A stretch of 64,000 nucleotides of DNA from Autumnicola lenta (GTDB lineage: Bacteria; Bacteroidota; Bacteroidia; Flavobacteriales; Flavobacteriaceae): positions 1-64,000 of the forward strand of contig NZ_JAVRHO010000011.1 of NCBI RefSeq assembly GCF_031846515.1. The letters run 5' to 3'. Within the stretch, counting starts at the first letter, position 1. Each line of letters begins with the position of its first letter. A program made the translations under genes and the position numbers. The notes beneath the pieces were generated by a model, which made no database searches, was not told the origin of the DNA, and worked only from the letters and a program-made list of their open reading frames with translations. Of the stretch, positions 52,471 to 61,162 are shown piece after piece.

Positions 52471-53772
52471 ATGCCAGTTTTAGACTACGAATCAAAAGAA
52501 CAAAACCTTTCAGAAAGAGACAAAAAATACCTTTGGCATCCTTTAACGCAGCACAAAATTTCCCCGGAAATGCTGGCCATAGAAACAGCAAAAGGTGCAA
52601 AATTGTATGATGAAGCGGGTAAGGAATATATTGATGGCATTGCCTCCTGGTACACCTGTATGTACGGGCATTGTAACGAATATATCACTTCCCGTGTGGC
52701 GGCGCAAATGCAAAAGCTGGATCAGGTGGTTTTTAGCGGATTTACACACCGGCCCGCGGTAGAACTTTCTGAAGCCTTGATGAAAATTTTACCTGCAAAT
52801 CAGCAGAAAATATTTTTCAACGATAACGGTTCTACAGCGACAGAAATTGGGATAAAAATGGCGCTGCAGTACCATCACAACCAGGGCAACGACCGCAAGG
52901 TGATGCTGGCTTTTGAAGATGGTTTTCATGGTGATACTTTTGGCGCGATGTCGGTTTCAGGGCTTTCGGTTTACAACGGTGCTTTTGTAGATCATTTTAT
53001 TGAGGTGGTACGCATTCCCACGCCAGACGGCACCAATAATTCTGCAGTTATCGACAAACTAAAAAAGTTGATTTCAGAAAATAAGCTTGCCGGATTTATT
53101 TATGAGCCTTTGGTGCAGGGGGCTGCGGCCATGAAAATGCATGACGCAGAAGGTTTGGAAGAAATCCTGGACATCTGTAAACAGCATGAAATTATTTGCG
53201 TTGCAGACGAGGTAATGACCGGTTTTGGAAAGACAGGAAAATATTTTGCTTCAGATTACCTCAAGACGCAACCGGATATCGTATGTATGTCCAAAGCACT
53301 TACCGCGGGGCTTTTGCCGATGGGGCTTACTTCCTGCACCCAGGCAGTTTATGATGCGTTTTATTCAGATGAGCTTGCGAAGGGGCTTTTTCACGGTCAT
53401 ACGTATTCGGCTAATCCGCTCGCTTGTACCGCAGCTTTGGCGGGAATAGAATTACTTACTTCTAAAGATATTCAAAAAGATATCTCCAGAGTAATAAAGT
53501 CGCATCAGGATTTTAATGCAAGGATAAAAGATCATCCAAAAGTCACCAATACGAGGCAGCTCGGAGTGATTTACGCTTTTGATCTGGATGTGAAAATGGA
53601 GCGCTACGGAAATCTTCGGAATCAATTATTTAAACACTTTATGGACAGCGGGATCTTTCTTCGGCCTCTTGGAAATACCATTTATATTCTCGCGCCATAC
53701 ATTATTTCTAATGATGAATTGAACAAAATTTATACTTCTATAGAAGCAGTGCTGCAGAAATTCGGAAACTGA
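52471..53772 (+). CDS. bioA: adenosylmethionine-8-amino-7-oxononanoate aminotransferase
   Basis: A 433-residue class III PLP aminotransferase converting KAPA to DAPA with SAM as amino donor. Visible marks are LWHPLTQHK (substrate-binding start), DGIASWYTCMYGH, the PLP Asp in ADEVMTGFG, the catalytic Lys in CMSKALTAG, and HGHTYSANPLAC. The length and start agree with the family. It is separated from bioD by the toxin-antitoxin insertion. Confidence 0.95.
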   Translation: MPVLDYESKEQNLSERDKKYLWHPLTQHKISPEMLAIETAKGAKLYDEAGKEYIDGIASWYTCMYGHCNEYITSRVAAQMQKLDQVVFSGFTHRPAVELSEALMKILPANQQKIFFNDNGSTATEIGIKMALQYHHNQGNDRKVMLAFEDGFHGDTFGAMSVSGLSVYNGAFVDHFIEVVRIPTPDGTNNSAVIDKLKKLISENKLAGFIYEPLVQGAAAMKMHDAEGLEEILDICKQHEIICVADEVMTGFGKTGKYFASDYLKTQPDIVCMSKALTAGLLPMGLTSCTQAVYDAFYSDELAKGLFHGHTYSANPLACTAALAGIELLTSKDIQKDISRVIKSHQDFNARIKDHPKVTNTRQLGVIYAFDLDVKMERYGNLRNQLFKHFMDSGIFLRPLGNTIYILAPYIISNDELNKIYTSIEAVLQKFGN

Positions 53773-53852
53773 ATTTTAACATTTTCCGTGCAAAAATTTT
53801 TAGATTCGTATTCTTTTATTCGTTTAATTTATAAGAACGAATTCTGAAAATT

Positions 53853-54440
53853 ATGATGCACCCGGATACGGAAGTCCGTTTTATCAGCGCCGAAATCGGC
53901 TACGGCGTAGTAGCTAAAAAATTGATTCCGAAAGGAACAATAACCTGGGTGCAGGATGAGCTGGATCATGTTTACAACCCCGAAGACGTGGAGACTATGA
54001 GCTCTTTTGCGCGGGAAATGCTCGACAAATATACGTTTAGAAATAGTAAGGGAAATTTTGTTTTATGCTGGGACATTTCCAAATATGTGAACCATAGCTT
54101 TCGGTCAAACTGTCTTTCTACGGCTTACGATTTTGAAATTGCCATTCGTGATATTCAAAAAGATGAAGAGCTTACTGATGATTATGGATATTTGAATGTA
54201 ACGGAAGAATTCAAGGCTAAGGATGAAGGAACTTCCCGTACAACTGTGTATCCGGACGATCTTCTTAATTTTCATGAGGACTGGGACCGGCATTTGCAGG
54301 AAGCTTTTCTACAGCTAAATAAAATTCCTCAACCCCTTAAAATTTTAATTTCTGCGGAAGTTCAGCAGGAAATAAAGCAGGTGTTGGATGGGGAAAGGAA
54401 AATGAAATCTATACTGAACTGTTATTATTCAGAAAAGTAG
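53853..54440 (+). CDS. SET-domain protein (putative lysine methyltransferase)
   Basis: A 195-residue protein with the SET signatures in order: GYGVVAKKLIPKGTI (16-30), WDISKYVNHSFRSNC with the SAM-contacting NHS at 80-82, and DEELTDDYGYLN with the conserved Tyr near 111. Such small bacterial SET proteins presumably methylate lysines of unknown proteins; no post-SET zinc cluster is seen. It lies 80 nt after bioA and 77 nt before the ketosynthase, on the same strand. A link to biotin synthesis is suggested only by position. Confidence 0.85.
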   Translation: MMHPDTEVRFISAEIGYGVVAKKLIPKGTITWVQDELDHVYNPEDVETMSSFAREMLDKYTFRNSKGNFVLCWDISKYVNHSFRSNCLSTAYDFEIAIRDIQKDEELTDDYGYLNVTEEFKAKDEGTSRTTVYPDDLLNFHEDWDRHLQEAFLQLNKIPQPLKILISAEVQQEIKQVLDGERKMKSILNCYYSEK

Positions 54441-54517
54441 CATTTCCCCGGTAAAATTTAAGGCTTAAAAGTTAGCAGAAGAATCCTGAGGTGTTATTTT
54501 TACTGAAAATTCAGGTT

Positions 54518-55672
54518 TTGAAAAAAGCGGTTTCAATTACTTCAATGGCTTCAGTTTCACCACTGGGAAAAACTTCAGAAGAAATCTGGGAAAATTATTT
54601 AAATCCGAAGCATCACCTTTCAAAAGGAAATTTCCAGGAAAATGAAGCTTTTGCAGGTTTTCTTCCGAAGAAACTCGCTTCAGAGGTAGAAAAGTTACGT
54701 GCTGAAAATGTCAATTATCGGCATGTAGATAAGTCAGTGCTCTTTGCTATTCTGGCTGCAAGGGAAGCAACAAGAAAAGCAGGTTGGGAGAACGGAAAAA
54801 ATATCGGGATCAATATTGGGAGTTCCAGGGGTGCTACCGAACTTTTTGAAAAATATCATAAATCCTTTCTGGAAAACGGAAAGGCAGAAACACTTGCCTC
54901 TCCGACTACCACACTTGGGAACATATCTTCCTGGGTGGGACAGGACCTGGAAACCACCGGCCCGGAATTTTCTCATAGTGTTACTTGTTCCACCGGCCTG
55001 CACGCGGTGCTGAATGGGATTGCGTGGATGCAGGCAGGATTATCTGATAAATTTCTGGTGGGAGGTAGCGAAGCAGCTTTAACTCCGTTTACAATGGGGC
55101 AAATGAAGGCGATGAAGATTTATGCTTCTGAAGATCTGGACTATCCCTGCCAGGCGCTAAATATGAGCAAAACCCGAAATTCCATGGTGCTTGGCGAAGG
55201 TGCAGGGATGTTTTGTCTGGAAGCCGGTAATGCTGAAAATGCCATTGCCAAAATAACCGGAATGGGATATGCAACCGAAAAACTCAAGCACAGCGTTTCA
55301 ATTTCGTCGAATGGAGAATGTATGCAGAAATCGATGAAAATGGCCATGGGAGATAAAGCTCCTTCAGAAATTGATGTCGTGGTGACGCATACTCCGGGAA
55401 CCATTAAAGGCGATTTGGCCGAAACTAATGCCATCAAGGAGGTTTTTGGACAAGAACTGCCGGCCATTACCTGTAACAAATGGAAAATAGGGCATACTTT
55501 TGCGGCATCTGGAAACCTTAGCCTGGAAATGGCAATTTTGATGCTTCAGCACGAGCAATTTATAACTGTTCCTTTTTCAGAATTTGATAAATTTCCGGAG
55601 AAACTGGAGAATATCATGATAAATGCAGTGGGCTTCGGGGGTAATGCCGTTTCAATATTGATTAGTAAATAA
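54518..55672 (+). CDS. beta-ketoacyl synthase (FabF-like) in the biotin cluster
   Basis: About 384 residues from the TTG at 54518 (LKKAVSITSMASVSPLG), which fits the family start better than the GTG at 54491. The condensing-enzyme residues are all visible; counted from the GTG they are Cys166 in VTCSTGLHA, His300 in VVVTHTPGT, Lys330 and His335 in CNKWKIGHTFAASG. It therefore looks catalytically competent. It is shorter and diverged from housekeeping FabF. Between bioA and bioB it may help build the pimeloyl chain. It carries a dispersed-motif copy at 54703-54727. Confidence 0.85.
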   Translation: MKKAVSITSMASVSPLGKTSEEIWENYLNPKHHLSKGNFQENEAFAGFLPKKLASEVEKLRAENVNYRHVDKSVLFAILAAREATRKAGWENGKNIGINIGSSRGATELFEKYHKSFLENGKAETLASPTTTLGNISSWVGQDLETTGPEFSHSVTCSTGLHAVLNGIAWMQAGLSDKFLVGGSEAALTPFTMGQMKAMKIYASEDLDYPCQALNMSKTRNSMVLGEGAGMFCLEAGNAENAIAKITGMGYATEKLKHSVSISSNGECMQKSMKMAMGDKAPSEIDVVVTHTPGTIKGDLAETNAIKEVFGQELPAITCNKWKIGHTFAASGNLSLEMAILMLQHEQFITVPFSEFDKFPEKLENIMINAVGFGGNAVSILISK

Positions 55673-55806
55673 CTGGCGGCAAATCCGGAAAGTGATTGGA
55701 AAGCTTAAAGATATTCCAAACTGGAACCGGAATGCTTTAAATCTCACTTAATGAGTAAATCCTGAAAATCTTTGGCAGAGGACGGCTAATAAACTTCAGT
55801 TTTAGT

Positions 55807-55814
55807 TATTTTTG
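55807..55814 (+). promoter_or_regulatory. -7 element TATTTTTG upstream of bioB
   Basis: A full TAnnTTTG match 18 nt before the ATG at 55833. It overlaps an in-frame TTG at 55812, which argues against that codon being the bioB start. Confidence 0.5.
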
Positions 55815-55832
55815 AATACAAATTACTTTTTC

Positions 55833-56924
55833 ATGGCTACAAAACACGATTGGACGAAGGAAGAAATCCTGGAAATATATAATAAACCTTTGATGGAGCT
55901 TCTTTATGAAGCGGCTACCATACACAGGCAAAATCATGATCCCAATACGGTGCAAGTTTCGACACTATTGTCTATAAAAACAGGGGGTTGCCCCGAAGAT
56001 TGCGGATATTGTCCCCAGGCAGCAAGATATCATACAGATTTGGAAGGAAACGACCTAATGAGTGTGAATCAGGTGAAAGCGCAGGCGCTAAGGGCTAAAG
56101 CAGCCGGGAGTTCCCGTGTTTGTATGGGTGCAGCCTGGAGAAACGTAAAAGACGGGGAAGAATTTGACGATGTGCTGGAAATGGTGCGAACCATTAACAA
56201 ACTGGAAATGGAAGTTTGCTGTACGTTGGGAATGCTTACCGAAAACCAGGCGCAGCGACTTGCAGAAGCCGGACTTTATGCTTATAACCACAATTTAGAC
56301 ACTTCAGAAGACTATTATAAAGAGGTGATTTCTACCAGAGGTTTCGACGACAGGCTAAAAACGATCGATAATGTAAGAAAAACGAACGTGACTGTTTGTA
56401 GCGGCGGGATTATTGGAATGGGAGAAAGTGCAGAGGACCGTGCAGGAATGCTGGTGGCGCTTTCTACTTTAAATCCGCAACCGGAATCTGTCCCGATTAA
56501 TGCTCTTGTACCCGTTGAAGGAACACCAATGGAGGAGCAGGAGCCGGTTTCAATATGGGAAATGGTGCGAATGGTGGCCACCGCAAGAATTGTAATGCCA
56601 GAAACTCAGGTAAGATTATCTGCAGGAAGAACTCAGATGAGCAGGGAAGGTCAGGCGATGTGCTTTTTTGCCGGGGCAAATTCAATTTTTGCCGGCGATA
56701 AACTATTAACCACTCCAAATCCCGATGTAAATGAAGATATGGAGATGTTTAAAGCATTGGGATTAAATCCGCAGAAGGCATTTGAGAAAAAAGAGCAGCC
56801 AAAAAGTGTTGATGCTGAACATTCGCAATTCCAGAACCTTGGAGAAAAGCCAAAATGGTCAAGACCCGGACATAAAATTGAAAGAAACCTCCAGGCGCAG
56901 GAGAAGCGAAAAACTAAAGCGTGA
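55833..56924 (+). CDS. bioB: biotin synthase
   Basis: A 363-residue radical-SAM enzyme inserting sulfur into dethiobiotin. The radical-SAM cluster motif is CPEDCGYCPQ (C-x3-C-x2-C). Further marks are CMGAAWRNVKDG, YNHNLDTSEDYY and RLSAGRTQM, whose Arg helps bind the [2Fe-2S] cluster. The ATG at 55833 (MATKHDWTKEEIL) is preferred to the TTG at 55812, which lies in the promoter. The Lys/Glu-rich C-tail after about residue 320 is an extension. A dispersed-motif copy follows the stop at 56922. Confidence 0.97.
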   Translation: MATKHDWTKEEILEIYNKPLMELLYEAATIHRQNHDPNTVQVSTLLSIKTGGCPEDCGYCPQAARYHTDLEGNDLMSVNQVKAQALRAKAAGSSRVCMGAAWRNVKDGEEFDDVLEMVRTINKLEMEVCCTLGMLTENQAQRLAEAGLYAYNHNLDTSEDYYKEVISTRGFDDRLKTIDNVRKTNVTVCSGGIIGMGESAEDRAGMLVALSTLNPQPESVPINALVPVEGTPMEEQEPVSIWEMVRMVATARIVMPETQVRLSAGRTQMSREGQAMCFFAGANSIFAGDKLLTTPNPDVNEDMEMFKALGLNPQKAFEKKEQPKSVDAEHSQFQNLGEKPKWSRPGHKIERNLQAQEKRKTKA

Positions 56925-57211
56925 TAATTGCCATTTTCAGGCATGTACCACCTTTTCTCTGTTGTTGACGAATAATTGAAGGGGGAATTTCTTAAATTTT
57001 CCCTCTTTTTTTCTTCAGATCTTGCGGAATTTGGCCTTCTTTTTCTAACAATTAACCTCCTTTTATAAAAAAGTACAAGTTTATCCTTAAATTTGTATGC
57101 ACTTCCGGAGACATATAAAATACTTCTTTTTTTGTCGTAAGAGAGCATTAGAAGAGGTGAAAGCGGAACAATACAACTATAACAAAGACGCATAAGTATA
57201 GAAATTGACTG

Positions 57212-58093
57212 ATGATGACCGATGGCCTACAACTTGCGGAAATCCCAAGGGAAAAGCGAATTTCTAAAGCTGATTTCCTTAAAAAATATGTGCGCCCTCA
57301 AAAGCCGGTAGTTATAGAACAGCTTATTGAGGACTGGCCGGCTTATGAAAAATGGAATCTGGAATATATAGACCAGGTCGCGGGTGATAAGGTTGTGCCG
57401 CTATACGACGACAGGCCCATTTCTTCAAAATATAAGTTTAATGAGCCGCACACTAAAATGAAAATGTCGGAGTACATCGAACTGTTGAAATCGGGACCTA
57501 CAAATTACCGGATTTTCTTATATCATCTGCTTAAAGAAGTGCCGTCACTTCAGAAGGATTTTTCCTTTCCTGATCTTGGCCTTCGGTTTTTAAAGCAGCT
57601 TCCTACGTTATTCTTTGGAGGGGAAAATTCGAAGGTTTTTATGCATTACGACATAGATTTTGCCAATATTCTTCATTTTCATTTCCATGGTAAGAAACAA
57701 TGCATTTTATTTCCTCCTTCAGAAAGTCAATATCTTTATAAAGTACCGCATGCACTTATTTCCAGGCAGGACATAGATTTTGTAAATCCTGATTTTGAAA
57801 AGTTTCCGGTGCTTAAAAAAGCAAAAGGTTACATAACCGAATTAAACCACGGGGAAGCACTTTATATGCCCGAGGGTTACTGGCACCAGATGACTTATCT
57901 TACCGCCGGATTTTCGATGAGTTTACGCGCGACACCACGGACAGTAACAAATTTCTCTAAGGCAGTCTACAATGTTTTTTTTATGCGCCATTTTGATAAT
58001 TACATGCGTAAGTGGAAAGGACAGAAATGGATTGATTATAAAAACGAACAGGCGGTTAAAAAGACGCACCAGAAGAACAAAATTGAACAGTAG
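57212..58093 (+). CDS. cupin-like (JmjC-related, Cupin_8) oxygenase
   Basis: A 293-residue protein of the Fe(II)/2-oxoglutarate cupin_8 family. It opens with FLKKYVRPQKPVVIEQLIEDWPA. The metal triad is readable as H145-x-D147 in FMHYDID and H225 in EGYWHQMTY, with the beta strand FHFHGKKQCILFPP between them. Relatives hydroxylate protein or peptide side chains (FIH-type) or other small substrates; the target is unknown. It is monocistronic in the gap between bioB and the SnoaL-like gene. Confidence 0.88.
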   Translation: MMTDGLQLAEIPREKRISKADFLKKYVRPQKPVVIEQLIEDWPAYEKWNLEYIDQVAGDKVVPLYDDRPISSKYKFNEPHTKMKMSEYIELLKSGPTNYRIFLYHLLKEVPSLQKDFSFPDLGLRFLKQLPTLFFGGENSKVFMHYDIDFANILHFHFHGKKQCILFPPSESQYLYKVPHALISRQDIDFVNPDFEKFPVLKKAKGYITELNHGEALYMPEGYWHQMTYLTAGFSMSLRATPRTVTNFSKAVYNVFFMRHFDNYMRKWKGQKWIDYKNEQAVKKTHQKNKIEQ

Positions 58094-58262
58094 TATATCT
58101 TTTCTGTAGAATAAAAATTTTTTCAGCTTTTCTCTGGATTACATTAGAGGTTTCGATATAAGTTAATCCTTGCTTAAGCAATGCTTAAAATAATCAAAAG
58201 TTATTTCATTAAAAGCTATGTTTTTCTGAACTTCAGGAAAACATACAAAAATTTAAAAAGTT

Positions 58263-58676
58263 ATGAGTAAAGAGCAAAATAAGCAAATTCAACAGAAATT
58301 TGGAGAAGCAGTAAATTCAGGAAAACTGGAAAATCTAAGAGATCTTGTAGCAGATGATGTTAAGGAGCATGATCCGGCGCCCAATCAGGGTCCTGGAGCA
58401 CAGGGTTATATAGATTTTTTTACCATGATGAGGAATGCCTTTCCCGATATGAAAGTTGAGGTGGAGCAATTAGTAGCCGATGAAGATAATGTCGCTTTTG
58501 CCTATACCCTCACAGGAACTCATAAAGGTGATTTTATGGGAGTTGCCGGTACCGGAAAGTCTATAAAAGCGCGCGGAATGCAAATTAGCAGGTTTAAAGA
58601 CGGAAAATTGGTAGAACGATGGGGAAGTAGCGATGAGCTGGGAATACTAAAACAAATAGGAGTAAATCCAGTTTAA
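58263..58676 (+). CDS. SnoaL-like ester cyclase/NTF2-fold protein
   Basis: A 137-residue SnoaL-type polyketide-cyclase-like protein. It shows FGEAVNSGKLENLRDLVADD, the HDPAPNQGPG segment with a possible catalytic acid region, the family AFPDMKVEVEQLVADEDNVA, and FKDGKLVERWG near the end. Most such proteins are small hydrolases or isomerases of unknown substrate. It has no polyketide genes nearby, so an antibiotic role is unlikely. It is convergent with recX. Confidence 0.9.
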   Translation: MSKEQNKQIQQKFGEAVNSGKLENLRDLVADDVKEHDPAPNQGPGAQGYIDFFTMMRNAFPDMKVEVEQLVADEDNVAFAYTLTGTHKGDFMGVAGTGKSIKARGMQISRFKDGKLVERWGSSDELGILKQIGVNPV

Positions 58677-58687
58677 ACCTTTAAAAG

Positions 58688-59164
58688 TTAACTGATATAG
58701 TTATCAGTAATTTCATATACAAGACTCGCCTCATAGCCTCTACGGAGTAAATGATCGGCGAGTTTTTTCTTTTTTTTGAAGGGGTTGGATTCCTTAATGA
58801 GTTTGGATTTCTTTTCAGCTACTTCATGTAAAGTAGAGAGATAGTCATCTTTATCAATTTCAGTAAGGGCTATTTTAATTATTGGACTAGATATATCCTT
58901 CAGCTTAAGTTCCTGCTTGATTTTTATCCTGCCCCATTTTTTTATTCTGAATTTCCCACGTACGAAGCTTCTGGCGAAGCGTTCTTCATTTAAGAAATTC
59001 TCCTGCATTAACTTAATGATAATTTGTTCCTGTGCTGCAGGAATCATGTTCATTTCCTTCAGTTTTTCTTCTACTTCTTTATGGGAACGATCGCGATAGG
59101 CACAAAACTGCATAAGCTTAACAGTAGCTTCTTTTACGGTATAGGATTTATGCGTTTTATTCAA
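58688..59164 (-). CDS. recX: RecX regulatory protein
   Basis: A 158-residue all-helical RecX, which binds RecA filaments and modulates their activity. It matches the three-helix repeats YTVKEATVKLMQFCAYRDRS, then LMQENFLNEERFARSFVRGK, then a C-terminal LADHLLRRGYEASLVYEI. The start appears to be TTG at 59164, since family residues begin almost immediately after it and no ATG lies upstream. The gene lies downstream of rng, not beside recA. Confidence 0.92.
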   Translation of the reverse strand: MNKTHKSYTVKEATVKLMQFCAYRDRSHKEVEEKLKEMNMIPAAQEQIIIKLMQENFLNEERFARSFVRGKFRIKKWGRIKIKQELKLKDISSPIIKIALTEIDKDDYLSTLHEVAEKKSKLIKESNPFKKKKKLADHLLRRGYEASLVYEITDNYIS

Positions 59165-59285
59165 AATTGAAAGGTTTTAAAGTTCAAAAGTAGAAAGAAT
59201 AAAATTTTTTCACTAGACAGACATCAATGCATGAAAAAAAATCGGCAAAAAAATGTGCAGAAGAAGATAAATAGAGAAACAAAAA

Positions 59286-59313
59286 AACGCCTCCCGAATT
59301 AACGAAAGGCGTT
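59286..59313 (-). terminator. intrinsic terminator of rng
   Basis: AACGCCT pairs with AGGCGTT around a 14-nt loop, followed on the minus strand by a run of T. It lies just beyond the rng stop at 59320. Confidence 0.85.
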
Positions 59314-59319
59314 CTAAAT

Positions 59320-60861
59320 TTATATAATTACTTTCCCGTCTTTATCGTGAAAGTGGTATTCTAAATACGTGTAAGCGTCTCTAGGTAAGATTTTCACCCA
59401 ACGTTTATGGTCCATAAACCATTGCGATCGGGGAGATGGAAAGCCTTTCGTTAAAAAGGCTGCAATAAATGGATGCGCACTTAAGGTAATTTTTTTATGA
59501 TTCTTCTTAAGTAACTTTTCAAAGTCGGCCTTTATCTTGTTTATTAAAATAATTGGTGCCTCAATTTCACCATTTCCGCCATTAGGATTCACCTCACGGG
59601 TTTTAATATTCATTTCGGGCCTTACGCGTTGTCTTGTAATTTGAATCAATCCAAATTTACTAGGCGGCAAAATCTTATGTTTTGCCCTGTCATCACTCAT
59701 TTCATTTCGTAGGTGGTCGAAGAGCTTTTTACGATTTTCAGCTTTGTTCATATCGATAAAATCCACTACTATAATTCCTCCCATGTCACGAAGTCGTAAC
59801 TGGCGGGCTATTTCGGTAGCGCTTATCATATTCACCTCGAGTGCGGTATCTTCCTGGTTTCTGGATTTATTAGACCTGTTGCCACTGTTTACGTCTATAA
59901 CATGCATGGCTTCGGTATGTTCTATAACCAGATAAGCGCCTTTACTCATGGAGACGGTGCGCCCAAAGGAAGTTTTTATTTGTCTTTCGATACCGTGTTT
60001 TTCAAAGATTGGTACATTGGATTGGTACAATTTTACTATTGATTCTTTTTCTGGGACGATCTCGCCCACATAATCTTTAATTTGAGTATAAAGCGCTTCT
60101 TCATCTACTATAATGGAGGTGAAGCTATCGTTAAAGATATCTCTTAACAAGGAAGAAGCCCTGTTTAGTTCTCCTAACACCTTTGAAGGATGGTGCGGTT
60201 TATACAATTTCTTACACATTGCTGTCCAGCGCCCCATTAAATTTTGGAGGTCTCTGTCCAGTTCTGCTACTTTTTTGCCTTCGGCTACGGTTCTTACAAT
60301 AACACCAAACCCTTTGGGTTTAATGCTTTTAACCAATCTTTTTAAACGCTCCTTTTCTTCCTTGCTTTCGATTTTTTGTGAAACCGAAACCCGGTTAGAA
60401 AAAGGAACCAGCACTATATAGCGTCCTGGCAGGGAAAGTTCTGAGCTTAACCTTGGGCCTTTAGTGGAAATTGGTTCTTTTACTACCTGAACCAGTAGCG
60501 ACTGATTTGATTTTAAGACATCGGTAATACTACCGTCTTTGTCTATGTCTTTTTCAAAAGAAAAATTCTGTAAAGAATAATCTTTCAGTTTACCTGTGCT
60601 TACACGTTTTATGAACTTAAGCAAAGAAGATACTTGAGGACCCAGATCGTGATAGTGTAAAAAACCATCTTTTTCATAACCTACATTTACAAATGCGGCA
60701 TTTAGACCGGGGACAGCTTTTCTAATCTTGGCAATAAGAATATCCCCAACATTAAATTTGTTGTCATCTTCTTCCTTGTTGAGTTCAATAAGTTTTCCAT
60801 CTTTTGTTAAGGCAAAATCTACAGCAGAGGATTCGGACCGGATAATTAATTCTTTGTCCAC
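59320..60861 (-). CDS. rng: ribonuclease E/G
   Basis: A 513-residue RNase G-type endoribonuclease that processes rRNA and degrades mRNA. An N-terminal S1-like domain spans about 35-115 (NVGDILIAKI, then VPGLNAAFVNVGYEKDGFLH). The catalytic Asp residues lie in HVIDVNSGNR and IVVDFIDMN, inside the DNase I-like fold. It has no long scaffold C-terminus as in E. coli RNase E. The start is GTG at 60861. It is downstream of the HU and small basic protein genes on the minus strand. Confidence 0.95.
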   Translation of the reverse strand: MDKELIIRSESSAVDFALTKDGKLIELNKEEDDNKFNVGDILIAKIRKAVPGLNAAFVNVGYEKDGFLHYHDLGPQVSSLLKFIKRVSTGKLKDYSLQNFSFEKDIDKDGSITDVLKSNQSLLVQVVKEPISTKGPRLSSELSLPGRYIVLVPFSNRVSVSQKIESKEEKERLKRLVKSIKPKGFGVIVRTVAEGKKVAELDRDLQNLMGRWTAMCKKLYKPHHPSKVLGELNRASSLLRDIFNDSFTSIIVDEEALYTQIKDYVGEIVPEKESIVKLYQSNVPIFEKHGIERQIKTSFGRTVSMSKGAYLVIEHTEAMHVIDVNSGNRSNKSRNQEDTALEVNMISATEIARQLRLRDMGGIIVVDFIDMNKAENRKKLFDHLRNEMSDDRAKHKILPPSKFGLIQITRQRVRPEMNIKTREVNPNGGNGEIEAPIILINKIKADFEKLLKKNHKKITLSAHPFIAAFLTKGFPSPRSQWFMDHKRWVKILPRDAYTYLEYHFHDKDGKVII

Positions 60862-60996
60862 TCTTTTAGATTTTAATCTATACCTGCCAAAGCAGACACA
60901 GATGGATTAAACATTATTTTCTCACAGGGTTTTCAATCCTGAAGAAACTAAAACCAAAAATGGTTTAAGTTTCGATTTCAATGAACGTTTTAAAAT

Positions 60997-61023
60997 AAAA
61001 AAAGTAGTTTAGAACTACTTTTT
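60997..61023 (-). terminator. terminator hairpin containing the stop codon of the small basic gene
   Basis: AAAGTAGTT pairs with AACTACTTT around TAG, flanked by A and T runs. The stop codon of the 29-residue gene lies in one arm, so termination is placed right at the end of translation. Confidence 0.8.
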
Positions 61024-61104
61024 CTTGTGACGGTTAGCTCTTCTTCTTTTTTTACGCTTGTGCGTGGCTACCTTATGTCTTTTTCTTTTTTTACCACTTG
61101 GCAT
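61015..61104 (-). CDS. 29-residue very basic protein, probably ribosomal (AURKAIP1/COX24-like)
   Basis: A 29-codon frame from ATG at 61104, starting MPSGKKRKRHKVATHKRKK and ending HKKK; about 60% of residues are Lys or Arg. From memory, near-identical short proteins are found across Bacteroidota, sometimes described as AURKAIP1/COX24-domain proteins. These are related to mitochondrial mS38 and mycobacterial bS22, which are ribosomal. The gene lies between HU and rng with a terminator at its end, suggesting high independent expression. The exact ribosomal identity is uncertain. Confidence 0.75.
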   Translation of the reverse strand: MPSGKKRKRHKVATHKRKKRRRANRHKKK

Positions 61105-61162
61105 AGTGTTGTCTTTTTAATTAATAATTCTTTGTTGGTTTCTGTTTTTTAGGGGAAAACAG

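Noticed and set aside
55812..55832. TTG as the bioB start
   Set aside because: It overlaps the TATTTTTG promoter element, and the ATG at 55833 starts the conserved protein.
56651..57193. 180-codon antisense frame over the bioB 3' end
   Set aside because: It is the complement of bioB and its downstream region, has a Cys/Phe/Ser-rich composition typical of a shadow frame, and shows no recognisable domain.
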